Shown here: piece by piece, positions 28,796 to 39,047 of the stretch
How the letters are laid out: each line of letters begins with the position of its first letter
Position numbering within the stretch: position 1 is the stretch's first letter
NCBI RefSeq assembly: GCF_002095435.2
Contig: NZ_MJEJ02000051.1
Span: 124,001 to 188,000 of the forward strand
From: Williamsia sp. 1138
Lineage (GTDB): Bacteria; Actinomycetota; Actinomycetes; Mycobacteriales; Mycobacteriaceae
Length of the DNA stretch: 64,000 nucleotides
Reading direction: 5' to 3'
Notes under the pieces: generated by a model
Told to the model about the DNA's origin: nothing
Databases searched by the model: none
What the model saw: the letters and a program-made list of their open reading frames with translations, nothing else
Made by a program: the position numbers and the translations under genes

Positions 28796-30301
28796 TCAGG
28801 CGGTCAGCTCATCCGGATCGATGGACGTGTGTGCCGTCTCCTGGGCTGCCTGCCCCTCGGCGACGTCCTCCGGAGTGAACCGCATGAACAGGACCACGAT
28901 TCCGGCGGCGACCGCTATCAGCGCACAGCAGATGAAGGCGAGGCCGTAGCCGCTCGCCAAGGCGTCCAATTCCAGGTCGTTCATCTGGTCCACCGGACCG
29001 GTGACCCCACCCTCGGACAGGGTCCTGCTGGTCACCATCGCACCGACCGCCACGAGTGCGATGGCGCCACCGAGGTTCTGCGCGACCTGCGCCAGCGCCG
29101 TCAGCGGGCCGATCTCGGTCGGACCGACGCCGGCGACCACGGACAGCGTCAGAGGAATCACCGCCAGCCCCACACCCGCGCCGATCACGATCACGGGGAA
29201 CAGGATGTGCGGAAAGTAGGCGGGAGCGTCTCGCGCGATGCTCGCCGCGTAGGCACAGCCGGCGACGACGATCAGGCCGCCCGCGAGAACCAGCCACCGC
29301 GGCTGGTACCGCAATGCGAGTTTGGAGGCGATCGCAGCCGCGGTACCCAGGCCGAACGCGAATGGGACGACGGCCAGACCGCTCTGGATCGGCGAGTACT
29401 TCAAGATGCCCTGCAGATACAGGGAGATGAAGACCGCCATACACATGATGATCGCGCCGGCGAGCAGGATGGCCACCAGCGCAGCGACCCGGCTCCCGTT
29501 CTTGAACAGGGAGAACGGCAAAATCGGGTTGTCAGCGTTCCGCTCGACCATCACGAAGGCGGCGAGCGAGAGCAATCCGACGATGAGCGGGATCACGACG
29601 ACGGGCCGCAGCCAGCCGCCGGGCCCTTCGTTGACCGCCAGCACGACGAGGGTGCAGCCGAGAGTCGCCAGGACGGCACCACGGACGTCCAAGGGTAGGC
29701 GTTCACCCTGCGATTCCTTCAGGAACAACACGGCGCCGACGACGACGATGACGCCGATCGGCACGTTGATGAGGAACACCAGGCGCCACGAGAGTTCGGT
29801 GAGCACACCGCCGGCGATGAGCCCCGCGACCGAACCGATGCCCGTCATCGCGGCATAGACGGCGAAGGCCTGATTGCGGGGCTTACCCGGGGCAAACGTC
29901 GTGGCGACCAGCGCCATCGCCGTGGGTGCGGCGACAGCTGCCGCAGCTCCCTGCAGGGCTCTGCCCACGATCAGACTGATCGGATCCCAGGCCAGGCCGC
30001 AGATCAACGACGTCACGGTGAACGCTGCGACACCGGCGACGAACATCCGCTTGCGCCCGAAGGTGTCGCCGAGACGCCCGCCGAGCAGCATGAGGCCGCC
30101 GAAGGCGAGTACGTAGGCGGTGATCACCCAGGCACCCGCGCTGTCCGAGAGCCCGAGGGCGTTCTGGATGCGCGGCAGGGCGAGTGCGGCAACAGTGCCG
30201 TCGAGGACGACCAGCAGCTGCATCCCGCCCAGGACGACGATCTGAGGTCCCCAGACGCGGGTCTGGCCGACCTCAGCAGCCATGTGCGTCAGTGGGGTCA
30301 T
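28796..30301 (-). CDS. efpA: MFS multidrug efflux transporter EfpA
   Basis: 501 residues, 14 predicted membrane helices (DHA2/QacA family). Motif A-like GGRLGDTFGRKRMF is in loop 2-3 and motif C-like GIGSVAGLIAGGVL in helix 5. Position between proS and cysG matches M. tuberculosis efpA, a drug-responsive exporter. ATG at 30301 chosen over a TTG two codons earlier. It converges on yaaA across repeat copy 2. Confidence 0.9.
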   Translation of the reverse strand: MTPLTHMAAEVGQTRVWGPQIVVLGGMQLLVVLDGTVAALALPRIQNALGLSDSAGAWVITAYVLAFGGLMLLGGRLGDTFGRKRMFVAGVAAFTVTSLICGLAWDPISLIVGRALQGAAAAVAAPTAMALVATTFAPGKPRNQAFAVYAAMTGIGSVAGLIAGGVLTELSWRLVFLINVPIGVIVVVGAVLFLKESQGERLPLDVRGAVLATLGCTLVVLAVNEGPGGWLRPVVVIPLIVGLLSLAAFVMVERNADNPILPFSLFKNGSRVAALVAILLAGAIIMCMAVFISLYLQGILKYSPIQSGLAVVPFAFGLGTAAAIASKLALRYQPRWLVLAGGLIVVAGCAYAASIARDAPAYFPHILFPVIVIGAGVGLAVIPLTLSVVAGVGPTEIGPLTALAQVAQNLGGAIALVAVGAMVTSRTLSEGGVTGPVDQMNDLELDALASGYGLAFICCALIAVAAGIVVLFMRFTPEDVAEGQAAQETAHTSIDPDELTA

Positions 30302-30427
30302 GGGCAACGACGCTACCGCCGCCCCACCGCCATTTCACAATCAGGCTTGTCATGGTCGCGGACGCACGCACGTCCGGACCGCCGGGCCGGCGGCCCGTGA
30401 CGACGTCGAAGGCACTGGTCCCGGGGC

Positions 30428-31717
30428 TCACGGCCGCGCGGTCCCGGTGCTCCCTGCCTCTGCGTCGAAGCCTGCAACCGGACCGATGACCACGATCGCC
30501 GGCGGCCGCACGTTCTGGGTGCGGGCGTCGGCCCCCGCCTGCGACAGAGTGGACCGGACGAGTCGCTGACTGCCGAGCGTCGCGTTCTCGATGATCGCCA
30601 CCGGGAGGTCGCGCGCCCTGCCACCGTCCATCAGCGCCGAGGTGAACACGTCGAGGCGTTCGACAGCCATCATGAGCACGATGGTGCCGCGCATCTGAGC
30701 CAGCGCCTGCCAGTTCACCAGGGAGTCGGGATGCCCCGGCGGGATGTGTCCGGACACCACGACGACCTCATGGGTGATGCCGCGGTGGGTGACCGGGATC
30801 CCGGCCGCCGACGGACCTGCGATGGCGCTGGTGATCCCCGGGACCACCGTCACCGGGACCCCCGCCGCCACGCAGGCTTCGAGTTCTTCGAACCCGCGAC
30901 CGTAGACGTAGGGGTCACCGCCCTTGAACCGGACCACGAACTTGCCCGCCTTCGCCCGCTCGACCAGAACGTCGTTGATGGCCTCCTGCTTCATCGCGCG
31001 ACCGTAGGGCACCTTGGCGGCATCGATGATCTCGACATGTGGTCCGAGCTCGGCCAGCAGCGCAGGTGGCGCGAGCCGGTCTGCGACGACCACGTCGGCA
31101 GCGGCGAGCAGCCTGCGGCCACGCACGGTGATCAGATCGGGGTCACCCGGACCGCCTCCGATCAATGCGACCCCGGGGGGATGAGGCTCCCGCGCCGCGG
31201 CCTCCAGCCCGGCTGCTCCCAGTTCTCCCCCGCTGAGCGCTTGCCCGATCGCAGTACGCACAGCCGCCGAACGACGATGATCGCCGGCGGCGATCACTCC
31301 GATCCGGAGTTGGTCGTGGCTCAGTGACGCGGGGGTCACCGCCGTTCCGTGTCTGGCGTCGTCGGCTCGGACGCAGAAGATCCGTCGGGATTCCGCCTCG
31401 GCCACCACGGCGGCATTGACCTCGGCGTCGTCGGTGCACGCCAGGGCATACCAGGCGCCGTTCAGATCACCGTCGCGATAGGGCCGGGTGTGCAGCGTGA
31501 TGTGTGGGAACGACTCGACCGTGGGCGTGGCCACCGGCGCGATCACGTGGATGTCCGCGCCGCTGTCGGCCAGGGTGGGCAGCCGCCGCTGGACCACCGA
31601 ACCCGCGCCTACGATGACCACCTTGCGACCGGTGAGTTCGAGACCCACCAGATAGTGGTGGTCCCCCGACCCCTCGCCGGAGTTCGGCTGCATTGGACCT
31701 GACTGCGCCTTCGACAT
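30428..31717 (-). CDS. cysG: Sirohaem synthase-type CysG (dehydrogenase/ferrochelatase plus uroporphyrinogen III methyltransferase)
   Basis: 429 residues. The N-terminal Met8/CysG1 domain (GRKVVIVGAGSVVQRR, ~30-45) oxidises precorrin-2; the C-terminal SUMT domain (VALIGGGPGDPDLITVRG ~181-198, VPVTVVPGITSAIAGPS) methylates uroporphyrinogen III. It supplies precorrin-2 for sirohaem and cobalamin and lies next to cobB. MSKAQSG at 31717 is the chosen start; a later ATG at 31693 is possible. The 126-bp gap to efpA holds only a GC-rich stem without a U-run. Confidence 0.92.
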   Translation of the reverse strand: MSKAQSGPMQPNSGEGSGDHHYLVGLELTGRKVVIVGAGSVVQRRLPTLADSGADIHVIAPVATPTVESFPHITLHTRPYRDGDLNGAWYALACTDDAEVNAAVVAEAESRRIFCVRADDARHGTAVTPASLSHDQLRIGVIAAGDHRRSAAVRTAIGQALSGGELGAAGLEAAAREPHPPGVALIGGGPGDPDLITVRGRRLLAAADVVVADRLAPPALLAELGPHVEIIDAAKVPYGRAMKQEAINDVLVERAKAGKFVVRFKGGDPYVYGRGFEELEACVAAGVPVTVVPGITSAIAGPSAAGIPVTHRGITHEVVVVSGHIPPGHPDSLVNWQALAQMRGTIVLMMAVERLDVFTSALMDGGRARDLPVAIIENATLGSQRLVRSTLSQAGADARTQNVRPPAIVVIGPVAGFDAEAGSTGTARP

Positions 31718-31865
31718 GGGTAGACCGTACCCACGCCCATCGGTACCCTGCGCCGGCACTCTCGCCCCAGTTCACAAACACGAGGCAGTTCGCGAAAAAA
31801 GTGACCTACACCACCGCAACGAGGCTGCCTGCCAACCGGTCCCGTGTGGTGGCTGCGCTACGGGC

Positions 31866-33278
31866 TCACCAGGAGGAGACCCGGTCCACCGCTCTTCTGG
31901 CTGCCCGGACCAGCCGCGCGACACCTTCAGGATGAGCAGCGGGATGGGTGTGCAGATATGACGCATGGACGCGACCGGCCGTCCAACCCTCGGTCTGCGC
32001 CGTTCCCTCCCGGCGCCAGCCCCACGCCGACGGTGTCGACCCGTCGAGGGCGGTGACGGTGGTTCGGTGGAACTCGTGCCCCCGCATCCGGGTTCCGGCA
32101 TCGAAGAGGATCGAATCGGTCAGCGCGACGGCGTCGCGATATCCGAGGGTCAGCGTTGTGCCGAACGTGCCACGCAGCGGCAGGATCCCGGCCATGGTGT
32201 GGTCGTCGAGACTCTGCGCGAGGTAGAGCAGACCGGCACACTCTGCGTGGATCGGGATACCCGCGCCGGCGGCGGCACGAAGCTGGGTGAGCAGGCGGCG
32301 GTTGGCCGCAAGCGCTGCGGCGTGCTCCTCAGGGAAGCCTCCACCGATCACCACGGCGCCGCAGTCGGCGGGCAGTAGATCGCACAGCGGGTCGAAAGGC
32401 ACGACCTCGGCACCTGCCGCGGTGAGCAACTCGGTGTGCTCGGCGTATCCGAAGGTGAACGCGGCACCGGCGGCAACCGCTACCACCGGCGCAGGACCGG
32501 CGTACTCGTCGTGGTCCGCACCGACCTCCACGGCCGGCGACCATACCGGGCCGCTCCGACCCGCGCCGATGTCCGCGGCGGCGATGATCGCGGGCAGATC
32601 CACAGAGCCACCGATCAATTCGGTCATGGCGTTGATCGCGGCAAGGGCCTCCGGACCGCGTTCGGCCGCGGGGATGAGCCCGAGGTGCCGGGAGGGGACC
32701 GCCATACTCGCATTCCGCGGAACCGCTCCGAACACCTCGAGTCCGGCCCTGGCACATGCCTGCCGCAGGACGAACTCGTGTCTCGGAGAACCCACTCGGT
32801 TAAGGATCACCCCTCGGATGTCGATACCGGGGTCGAAGCTGACGAAACCGTGCAGGATCGCGGCCAGACTCTGACTGTGCCCGGAGGCGTCGACGACGAG
32901 GATCACGGGAGCGCCGAGCAATGCAGCCACCTGGGCTGTCGAACCAGGGGCCACCGCGGGCATGTGGTCTTCGGTGATGCGGCCGTCGAACAGCCCCATC
33001 ACGCCCTCCACGACGGCGATGTCGCAGCCGGCGCTGCCCGAGCGGTAGAGCGGACCGATCAGTTCTTCGCCCACGAGCACGGGGTCGAGGTTGCGACCCG
33101 GTCTGCCCGCGGCGAGGCCGTGATATCCGGGGTCGATGTAGTCGGGCCCGACCTTGAACGGTGCAACCCGGTGCCCCGACCGCGCCAGCGCACCGATCAG
33201 ACCGGTGGTCACCGTCGTCTTGCCGCTGCCTGACGCAGGTGCCGCGATGACCACTGCCGGGGGCGCGCCGCTCACCAT
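31866..33278 (-). CDS. cobB: Cobyrinate/hydrogenobyrinate a,c-diamide synthase
   Basis: 470 residues. N-terminal P-loop (IAAPASGSGKTT, ~11-22) and C-terminal class I glutamine amidotransferase with the nucleophile in AECAGLLYLA. It amidates the a and c side chains using glutamine and ATP. Its ATG overlaps the cobO stop by seven bases. The 148-bp gap to cysG (31718-31865) has a T6 run on the minus strand but no good adjoining stem and no cobalamin-riboswitch signature that I can recognise. Confidence 0.95.
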   Translation of the reverse strand: MVSGAPPAVVIAAPASGSGKTTVTTGLIGALARSGHRVAPFKVGPDYIDPGYHGLAAGRPGRNLDPVLVGEELIGPLYRSGSAGCDIAVVEGVMGLFDGRITEDHMPAVAPGSTAQVAALLGAPVILVVDASGHSQSLAAILHGFVSFDPGIDIRGVILNRVGSPRHEFVLRQACARAGLEVFGAVPRNASMAVPSRHLGLIPAAERGPEALAAINAMTELIGGSVDLPAIIAAADIGAGRSGPVWSPAVEVGADHDEYAGPAPVVAVAAGAAFTFGYAEHTELLTAAGAEVVPFDPLCDLLPADCGAVVIGGGFPEEHAAALAANRRLLTQLRAAAGAGIPIHAECAGLLYLAQSLDDHTMAGILPLRGTFGTTLTLGYRDAVALTDSILFDAGTRMRGHEFHRTTVTALDGSTPSAWGWRREGTAQTEGWTAGRVHASYLHTHPAAHPEGVARLVRAARRAVDRVSSW

Positions 33279-33886
33279 TCGATTCCTCGCTGTCCCTTTC
33301 GACCGGCGTCCATCGGGTGGCGGGTTTTCACCATCTCGGTCACGAGGTCGGCTGCGTCGACCAGCGCCGCGGGCGCACGACGGCCGGTGATGACCACATG
33401 CTGTTTTCCCTCACGTGCACGCAGCACCTCGACCACGTCGTCGACGTCTATCCAGCCCCAGTTCAAGGGGTAGGTGAACTCGTCGAGCACATAGAACTGA
33501 TGCGTTTGGTCGATGATCCGGCGGCGGATCTCGGCCCAGCCCTGCGCTGCTTGGTCAGCGTGTTCGGTCTCGCCGCCCGAATGCCGGATCCACGACCAGC
33601 CCTCGCCCATCTTGTGCCATTGCACCGGGCCGCCCTGGCCGGTCTCGGTGTGCAGTTGACCGAGAGCGGTGAGGGCCGACTCTTCTCCGACCTTCCACTT
33701 CGCGCTCTTGACGAACTGGAAGACCCCGATGTCGAGTCCCGCGTTCCATGCCCGCATGGCCATTCCGAACGCGGCTGTCGACTTACCCTTGCCGTCCCCG
33801 GTGTGCACGGCGAAGACAGGTTGGTTGCGCCTTGCCCTGGTGGTCAGACCGTCGTCGGGGATGACCGATGGAACTCCCTGCGGCAC
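33272..33886 (-). CDS. cobO: Cob(I)yrinic acid a,c-diamide adenosyltransferase
   Basis: 204 residues from a GTG (VPQGVPSVIPDDGL) with AGAAGGGA six bases upstream. The P-loop GDGKGKSTAAFGMAMRAW and YVLDEFTYPLNWGW are hallmarks of CobO/BtuR. It attaches the adenosyl group to the corrin cobalt. Overlaps cobB by seven bases, so the two are coupled. Confidence 0.95.
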   Translation of the reverse strand: MPQGVPSVIPDDGLTTRARRNQPVFAVHTGDGKGKSTAAFGMAMRAWNAGLDIGVFQFVKSAKWKVGEESALTALGQLHTETGQGGPVQWHKMGEGWSWIRHSGGETEHADQAAQGWAEIRRRIIDQTHQFYVLDEFTYPLNWGWIDVDDVVEVLRAREGKQHVVITGRRAPAALVDAADLVTEMVKTRHPMDAGRKGQRGIEW

Positions 33887-33951
33887 AACATGTCCCTTCT
33901 GATGTTCGAGCTCCGATCCGCGTCCGCGGATCCGTAGACCGATGCCTGCGT

Positions 33952-35844
33952 TCAGGCCGCGGACCGGACCACGCCGGCGACTCCCCCGGCGGTCAGGTCT
34001 GCGATCTGTACACATTCTCCACCGAGTTGGCCGGCCAGCACCCGGGCGAGGCCCAACCGCACCATCCCCTGCTCGCAATCTATGACGATCGCCGAGGTGC
34101 CCTCGCGCCGCACGCGGTCCGCCGCGGCACCGGCGCGCGCGAGCGCTGAGGGTCCAGCAGTCGCTCTGCCGTCGGTCAGCACCACCACGATCGGGCGACG
34201 ATTCGGTTCCTTGTGGCGGTTACGCCGCACGACGTCCCGCGCGGTCAGCAGACCTTCGGCGAGTGGTGTACGACCACCGGTACGAAGGCCGGTCAACCGG
34301 CGCACCGCCGCGTCGACCGAACGCGTCGGCGGCACCGTGATCTCGGCGCCCGCTCCCCGCATCGTCACCACGGCGACGCGGTCACGGCGTTGGTAGGAAT
34401 CCCGGAGCATCGACACCACGGCACCCGACACCGCGTCGAGTCGCTTGCGGGCTGTCATAGACCCGGACAGATCGAGGACGAACACGACCAGATTGCCCTC
34501 TTTGCCGCGACGCAGTGCACCGCGAATGTCCTGCGGTAACACCTGCAGCCTGGTGTTTCGCCGCTCGACGTGATTGTCCGCGGCAGCAAGCACCGTAGCG
34601 ATCAGGTGTATCCCGTTGCCGCCCTCCCGCACTCCGCGCACCGCCTGACCACGAATGCTCTGTGACGCCGACCGTCGGCCGGGTTCACCGTTACCGACGC
34701 CGCGCGCCTTGAGTGCCTTGACCGCGGCGCCGCCTGCGGCCGGCGAGAATCCCGGGCCAGGAGGCGACATTCCTCCCCCACCGGGACCGCCGGGATCGGG
34801 GTCAGGATCCGGATCCGACTGCTGCGCCGACGATTCCGACGGACTGGGTTCTGCCGGCGATTCCTGATCGGCTGCCGAGTCCTCGTCGGAGTCCGGAGGC
34901 CCACTCGGGGCGGTCTGTTCATCCGCCTTGTCCATCGCGTCATCGAGCTGCTGTTCGGTCAGACCTGGCTCGTCGAAAGGGTCGCGTCGGCGGCGGTGTG
35001 GCAAGGCCAATTCGACCGCGCGCCGCACATCGATGTCTTCGACGCGCTCGGCGCCCCGCCATGCTGCATGGGCCCGCGCAGTTCTCGCGACCACCAGATC
35101 GCCGCGCAGACCGTCGACCTCGAGTTCCATGCAGATCGCAGCGATCCTGCGAAGCTGTGCCGGCGGCAACTCGACGGAGTCGAGATCCGCTCGCGCGCGG
35201 ACGATGGCGGCGGCCACCGCCGCGTCCTGGTCGGCGAAACCGGCCGCGAACCCGGCGGGATCGTGCTCGTAGGCCAGCCGGCGCTCGATGACAGATACCC
35301 TCGTGGCAATCTCCCGGGGCGCGCTGACGTCCACCGCCAGCCCGAACCGGTCCAGGAGTTGCGGTCGCAGCTCCCCTTCCTCGGGATTCATCGTGCCGAC
35401 GAGGACGAAGCGGGCCGACTGGGTGTGCGACATCCCGTCTCGTTCGATGACGACCCTGCCGGTGGCGGCGGCGTCGAGCAACACGTCGACCAGGTGATCA
35501 GCGAGCAGATTGACCTCGTCGATGTAGAGGACACCACCATCGGCGCCGGCCAACAGGCCCGGCGTGAACGCCTTCTCACCTTCGGACAGGATCTTCTGGA
35601 GGTCGAGCGAGCCGATCACGCGGTCTTCGGTGGCACCGATGGGCAATTCCACCACCGCCGCCGACGAATCCGGCAACAGCGGCCCGAGCGCGCGGACCAC
35701 CGTCGTCTTGGCCGTGCCTTTCTCTCCCCGCACGAGGACGCCGCCGATCTCCGGCGCGATGGCGGAAAGGATCAGGGCGAGTTTGAGTTGCTCCTGCCCG
35801 ACGACCGCACTGAACGGAAAATGCGTGTCAGCGATGAGCGCCAC
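33952..35844 (-). CDS. Fused magnesium-chelatase-like ChlI-ChlD subunit (probable cobalt chelatase partner)
   Basis: 630 residues. The AAA+ half (~1-290) has Walker [11 protein letters not shown] (~39-48), Walker [11 protein letters not shown], and [20 protein letters not shown]. An acidic, Pro/Gly-rich linker ([11 protein letters not shown]) joins the C-terminal VWA domain with the MIDAS motif DLSGS. Such I-D fusions occur in cobalamin operons and are thought to power CobN-type cobalt insertion; no cobN is in this window. The GTG start overlaps the upstream GNAT gene by 17 bases. Mg chelation for chlorophyll is excluded by context. Confidence 0.88.
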   Translation of the reverse strand: MALIADTHFPFSAVVGQEQLKLALILSAIAPEIGGVLVRGEKGTAKTTVVRALGPLLPDSSAAVVELPIGATEDRVIGSLDLQKILSEGEKAFTPGLLAGADGGVLYIDEVNLLADHLVDVLLDAAATGRVVIERDGMSHTQSARFVLVGTMNPEEGELRPQLLDRFGLAVDVSAPREIATRVSVIERRLAYEHDPAGFAAGFADQDAAVAAAIVRARADLDSVELPPAQLRRIAAICMELEVDGLRGDLVVARTARAHAAWRGAERVEDIDVRRAVELALPHRRRRDPFDEPGLTEQQLDDAMDKADEQTAPSGPPDSDEDSAADQESPAEPSPSESSAQQSDPDPDPDPGGPGGGGMSPPGPGFSPAAGGAAVKALKARGVGNGEPGRRSASQSIRGQAVRGVREGGNGIHLIATVLAAADNHVERRNTRLQVLPQDIRGALRRGKEGNLVVFVLDLSGSMTARKRLDAVSGAVVSMLRDSYQRRDRVAVVTMRGAGAEITVPPTRSVDAAVRRLTGLRTGGRTPLAEGLLTARDVVRRNRHKEPNRRPIVVVLTDGRATAGPSALARAGAAADRVRREGTSAIVIDCEQGMVRLGLARVLAGQLGGECVQIADLTAGGVAGVVRSAA

Positions 35845-36286
35845 CGCGAATCATGGGGACGTGCGGGACGCCGTCCAGAAGATGCTCCTCACCTTCCACC
35901 GTGAAGCCGTGCTTGGCGTACATCTCGACGAGGTACGTCTGCGCGTGGATCCGGCAGATGTCCGATCCGACGTCGGCCAGCGCGGTCTGCAGGAGCCGGG
36001 TGGTGTGACCCTGCCCGCGATGTGAGCGTTCGGTGCACAGTCGGCCGATCCGATACGACTTGCCGCCGTCGTGCTCCTCGAGCAGTCGCAGCGTGCTGAT
36101 GATCTCGCCGTCTTCCTCGAGCCACAGATGACGCGTGTCCTGGTCGAGATCACGCCCGTCGAGTTCGGCGTAGGGGCACGACTGCTCGACGACGAACACC
36201 TCCACCCGCAGCTGCAAGATCTTGTACAGCGTCGACATGTCGATGTCCTGGGCCCAATAACGGTGCAGGCTTGCAGTTGCGGTCAT
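35828..36286 (-). CDS. GNAT acetyltransferase, ElaA family
   Basis: 152 residues from the [35 protein letters not shown] is the ElaA signature and [21 protein letters not shown] carries the acetyl-CoA loop. Substrate unknown. It overlaps the ChlI-ChlD fusion gene by 17 bases and lies 13 bases after mqo, as in mycobacteria. Confidence 0.88.
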   Translation of the reverse strand: MTATASLHRYWAQDIDMSTLYKILQLRVEVFVVEQSCPYAELDGRDLDQDTRHLWLEEDGEIISTLRLLEEHDGGKSYRIGRLCTERSHRGQGHTTRLLQTALADVGSDICRIHAQTYLVEMYAKHGFTVEGEEHLLDGVPHVPMIRGGAHR

Positions 36287-36299
36287 ATGCAAGTGCCTA

Positions 36300-37856
36300 T
36301 CACACGGCGGTGGGCGTCGCCAGATGAGAATCTCCCTCATCCGCGACCGGAGCCGGGGTGTCCTGCAGCTCCAGCACCTTCGATGTCCAATCCCACACCT
36401 GCGCAAACAGATCGGGATTGTCGTTCAACTTCGAACCGAGCGACGGGATCATCTCTCCGAGCACAGGCTTCCAAGCCGTGAAATGCTTCGGGAAACAACG
36501 CTCGAGCACGTCGAGCATCGCGGGCACCGCCGTGGAGGCACCGGGAGATGCACCCAGCAGGCCGGCGATGCTGCCGTCCTCCGCCGCGACGACAGCGGTG
36601 CCGAACTCCAGAGCACCGCCGCGGCCCTTCTTGCGGATCACCTGGACACGCTGACCGGCGACGATCATCTCCCAGTCCTTGCCATCCGCGCGCGGCACGA
36701 ATTCGGAGAGCGTTTCGACCCGGTCGGCCGGTCCGGCCGCCAACTCACTGATCAGATACTTGAGGAGGCCGAACTCCTTGGGCGCGATCGAGAGCATCGG
36801 CAAGACGTTGCCGGGCTTGACCGACGCGATGAGATCGGTGTTCTTGCCTTCCTTGAGGAACTTGGGTGACCAGCCGGCATAGGGCCCGAACAGCAGTCCG
36901 GGTTTGCCGCCGATGACACGAGTGTCCAAGTGCGGTACGGACATCGGGGGTGCGCCGACCGCGGCCTTGCCGTACACCTTCGCGGCGTGCTCATCGATGA
37001 GGGCCGGATCGGTGCAACGGAAGAAGGCACCGCTGACCGGGAACCCGCCGAACCCCTTTGCTTCCTTGATGCCCGACTTCTGCAGCAACTGCAGGGCCCC
37101 GCCGCCGGCACCGACGAAGACGAAACCGGCCTTGACGGTGGACTTTTCCTTTGTCCGCAGATTCTTGACCTTGATCCGCCAGCTGCCGTCCGACTCTTTG
37201 GTGATGTTGGTGACGGCGTGCCCGAAATTGACCGTCGCGCCGGAGTGCCCGAGGTAACCGATCAGCTGCTGGGTGAGGGCACCGAAGTCCACGTCGGTGC
37301 CACCGTCGAACCAGTTCAGCGCCACCGGATCGGAGAAGTCGCGACCCGCGGACATCAGCGGGAGCCGCTTGGTGAACTCGCCAGGATCAGTGATGTACTC
37401 CATACCCTTGAACAGGGTTTCGCCTGCCAAGTTGTCGTACCGCTTGCGTAGGTAGTCGACGTTGGACTCGCCGTGCACGAAGCTGACGTGCGGGATGGGA
37501 TTGATGAACTCGCTCGGATCGCGGAGCACCCCGGACTCCACGGAGTTCGCCCAGAACTGACGCGACACCTGGAACTGCTCGTTGATCGCGAGTGCCTTGG
37601 TGATGTCGACATCCCCGTCGGCGGTCTGCGGGGTGTAGTTCAATTCACACAACGCCGAGTGTCCGGTTCCGGCGTTGTTCCACGGATCGCTGCTCTCAGC
37701 GGCGGCGGCATCGAGGCGCTCGAAGACGGTGATCGACCAGTCGGGCTGCAGACGATGCAGAAGCGCACCCAGGGTGGCACTCATGATTCCGGCGCCTACC
37801 AGCACGATGTCGGTTGTGGTGACTCCGCCGTCGCGCGGGGTTGCAGACTCAGACAC
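36300..37856 (-). CDS. mqo: Malate:quinone oxidoreductase
   Basis: 518 residues from a GTG with GAGCTGGA upstream. FAD-binding [15 protein letters not shown] (~19-33) and the [15 protein letters not shown] and [13 protein letters not shown] segments are typical of Mqo. A peripheral membrane enzyme that oxidises malate to oxaloacetate and passes electrons to menaquinone. Divergent from the alpha/beta-hydrolase gene. Confidence 0.96.
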   Translation of the reverse strand: MSESATPRDGGVTTTDIVLVGAGIMSATLGALLHRLQPDWSITVFERLDAAAAESSDPWNNAGTGHSALCELNYTPQTADGDVDITKALAINEQFQVSRQFWANSVESGVLRDPSEFINPIPHVSFVHGESNVDYLRKRYDNLAGETLFKGMEYITDPGEFTKRLPLMSAGRDFSDPVALNWFDGGTDVDFGALTQQLIGYLGHSGATVNFGHAVTNITKESDGSWRIKVKNLRTKEKSTVKAGFVFVGAGGGALQLLQKSGIKEAKGFGGFPVSGAFFRCTDPALIDEHAAKVYGKAAVGAPPMSVPHLDTRVIGGKPGLLFGPYAGWSPKFLKEGKNTDLIASVKPGNVLPMLSIAPKEFGLLKYLISELAAGPADRVETLSEFVPRADGKDWEMIVAGQRVQVIRKKGRGGALEFGTAVVAAEDGSIAGLLGASPGASTAVPAMLDVLERCFPKHFTAWKPVLGEMIPSLGSKLNDNPDLFAQVWDWTSKVLELQDTPAPVADEGDSHLATPTAV

Positions 37857-37994
37857 TCCAGCTCAACTTCCTCATTCGGCGAACCTTCAGATGACATTCA
37901 TTGTTCCTTATCGGCGACGGAAGGCTGTAATGCGGTCGGCCGAACCCCCGCATCATCTCCGGCGCCGCGGCCCGCGCGCCTACAGTGTGAAATC

Positions 37995-39047
37995 GTGGCC
38001 TCTTCCCGCTGGCAGCCCGACGTACTCGGCCCAGACTTCTCGGCATTGACGTTCGACCTCGGCAACGACCCCGACGGCGAGGGCCAGATCACTGCGACGC
38101 TGGTCCGGCACGAGCAGGGAGCCGCGGCCACCGCCGCCGTTCTCTACGTTCACGGCTTCACCGACTATTTCTTCCAGCGACCACTCGCGGAGTTCTTCGC
38201 GCAACGCGGTTACGCGTTCTATGCGCTGGATCTGCGCAAGTGCGGGCGCTCGCAACGCCCCGGACAGACGCCGCACCACATCACGGACCTGGCCATGTAC
38301 GACGCGGAACTGGGCCTGGCGGCCGCAGAGATCAACGCCGCCACCGGTGGCCGGCCCCTGCTGGTCGCCGCGCATTCGACCGGCGGCCTGATCACCACCC
38401 TGTGGCTCGATCGACTCCGTCGTGGGCTCGATCGACTCCGTCGTGGGCTCGATCGACTCCATCGTGATCCGGGCGCGGCCGGCCCCACCGGGCTGGTCCT
38501 CAACTCCCCCTGGTTCGACCTGCAAGGTGCCCCGATCCTGCGAAGCGCGGGGACCACCGTGGTGAACTCGGTGGCGCGGGTGCGGCCCCTGGCGACGATC
38601 CCCCGCAAGATCGCAGGCGCCTACGGTGAGAGTCTGCACAACAGCGTGCACGGCGAGTGGGAGTACGACCTGAACTACAAACCGCTACATGGCTATCCGG
38701 TGACGTTCGGGTTCTTGAGTGCGGTGCGCCGGGGACACGCGACGCTGCACCGGGGGCTCGACATCGGTGTGCCGTCCCTGGTGCTGCATTCAGACGCGAC
38801 AACACTGGAGGGTCCGGCTGCCGACGGCCGGACCCCACACATCGACACCGCCGACGGAGTCCTGGACACCCGCCAGATCGCCCGATGGACCGGCTGCCTG
38901 GGCAATCGGGTCAGTGCGGTCCCCGTCCCCGGCGCCCGCCACGACGTCTTCCTGTCCCGGCAGGGCGCCAGGGACACCGCATACACCGAGCTCGACAACT
39001 GGTTGCTGAGCAACGACGATCGGATACGAGGAGCCCTCCATGAGTGA
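37995..39047 (+). CDS. Alpha/beta-hydrolase (serine aminopeptidase/monoacylglycerol lipase-like)
   Basis: 350 residues from a [23 protein letters not shown] holds the oxyanion HG; the nucleophile is Ser128 in [16 protein letters not shown] supplies the late histidine. Just after the nucleophile helix, three 7-residue repeats ([21 protein letters not shown]) are encoded by a 21-bp tandem repeat. TACAGT 8 bases before the GTG suggests leaderless mRNA. The 3' end overlaps mtr by eight bases. Matches the position of Rv2854 next to mtr; substrate unknown. Confidence 0.85.
   Translation: MASSRWQPDVLGPDFSALTFDLGNDPDGEGQITATLVRHEQGAAATAAVLYVHGFTDYFFQRPLAEFFAQRGYAFYALDLRKCGRSQRPGQTPHHITDLAMYDAELGLAAAEINAATGGRPLLVAAHSTGGLITTLWLDRLRRGLDRLRRGLDRLHRDPGAAGPTGLVLNSPWFDLQGAPILRSAGTTVVNSVARVRPLATIPRKIAGAYGESLHNSVHGEWEYDLNYKPLHGYPVTFGFLSAVRRGHATLHRGLDIGVPSLVLHSDATTLEGPAADGRTPHIDTADGVLDTRQIARWTGCLGNRVSAVPVPGARHDVFLSRQGARDTAYTELDNWLLSNDDRIRGALHE
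38406..38468 (+). repeat. 21-bp tandem repeat inside the hydrolase gene
   Basis: Units 38406-38426 and 38427-38447 are identical; 38448-38468 has three or so changes at its end. The length is a multiple of three, so copy changes would add or remove seven residues without frameshift. The repeat adds charged helical heptads (LDRLRRG). Confidence 0.9.

Noticed and set aside
26424-28949. 841-codon plus-strand frame across proS and yaaA
   Set aside because: It runs antisense to proS and out of frame through yaaA; both real genes are well supported.
30380-30400. CCGCCGG/CCGGCGG stem between cysG and efpA
   Set aside because: Expected by chance in such GC-rich sequence; no U-tract or conserved flank.
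31718-31865. Cobalamin riboswitch or terminator between cobB and cysG
   Set aside because: I cannot recognise the B12-box sequence, and the T6 run lacks a convincing adjoining stem.
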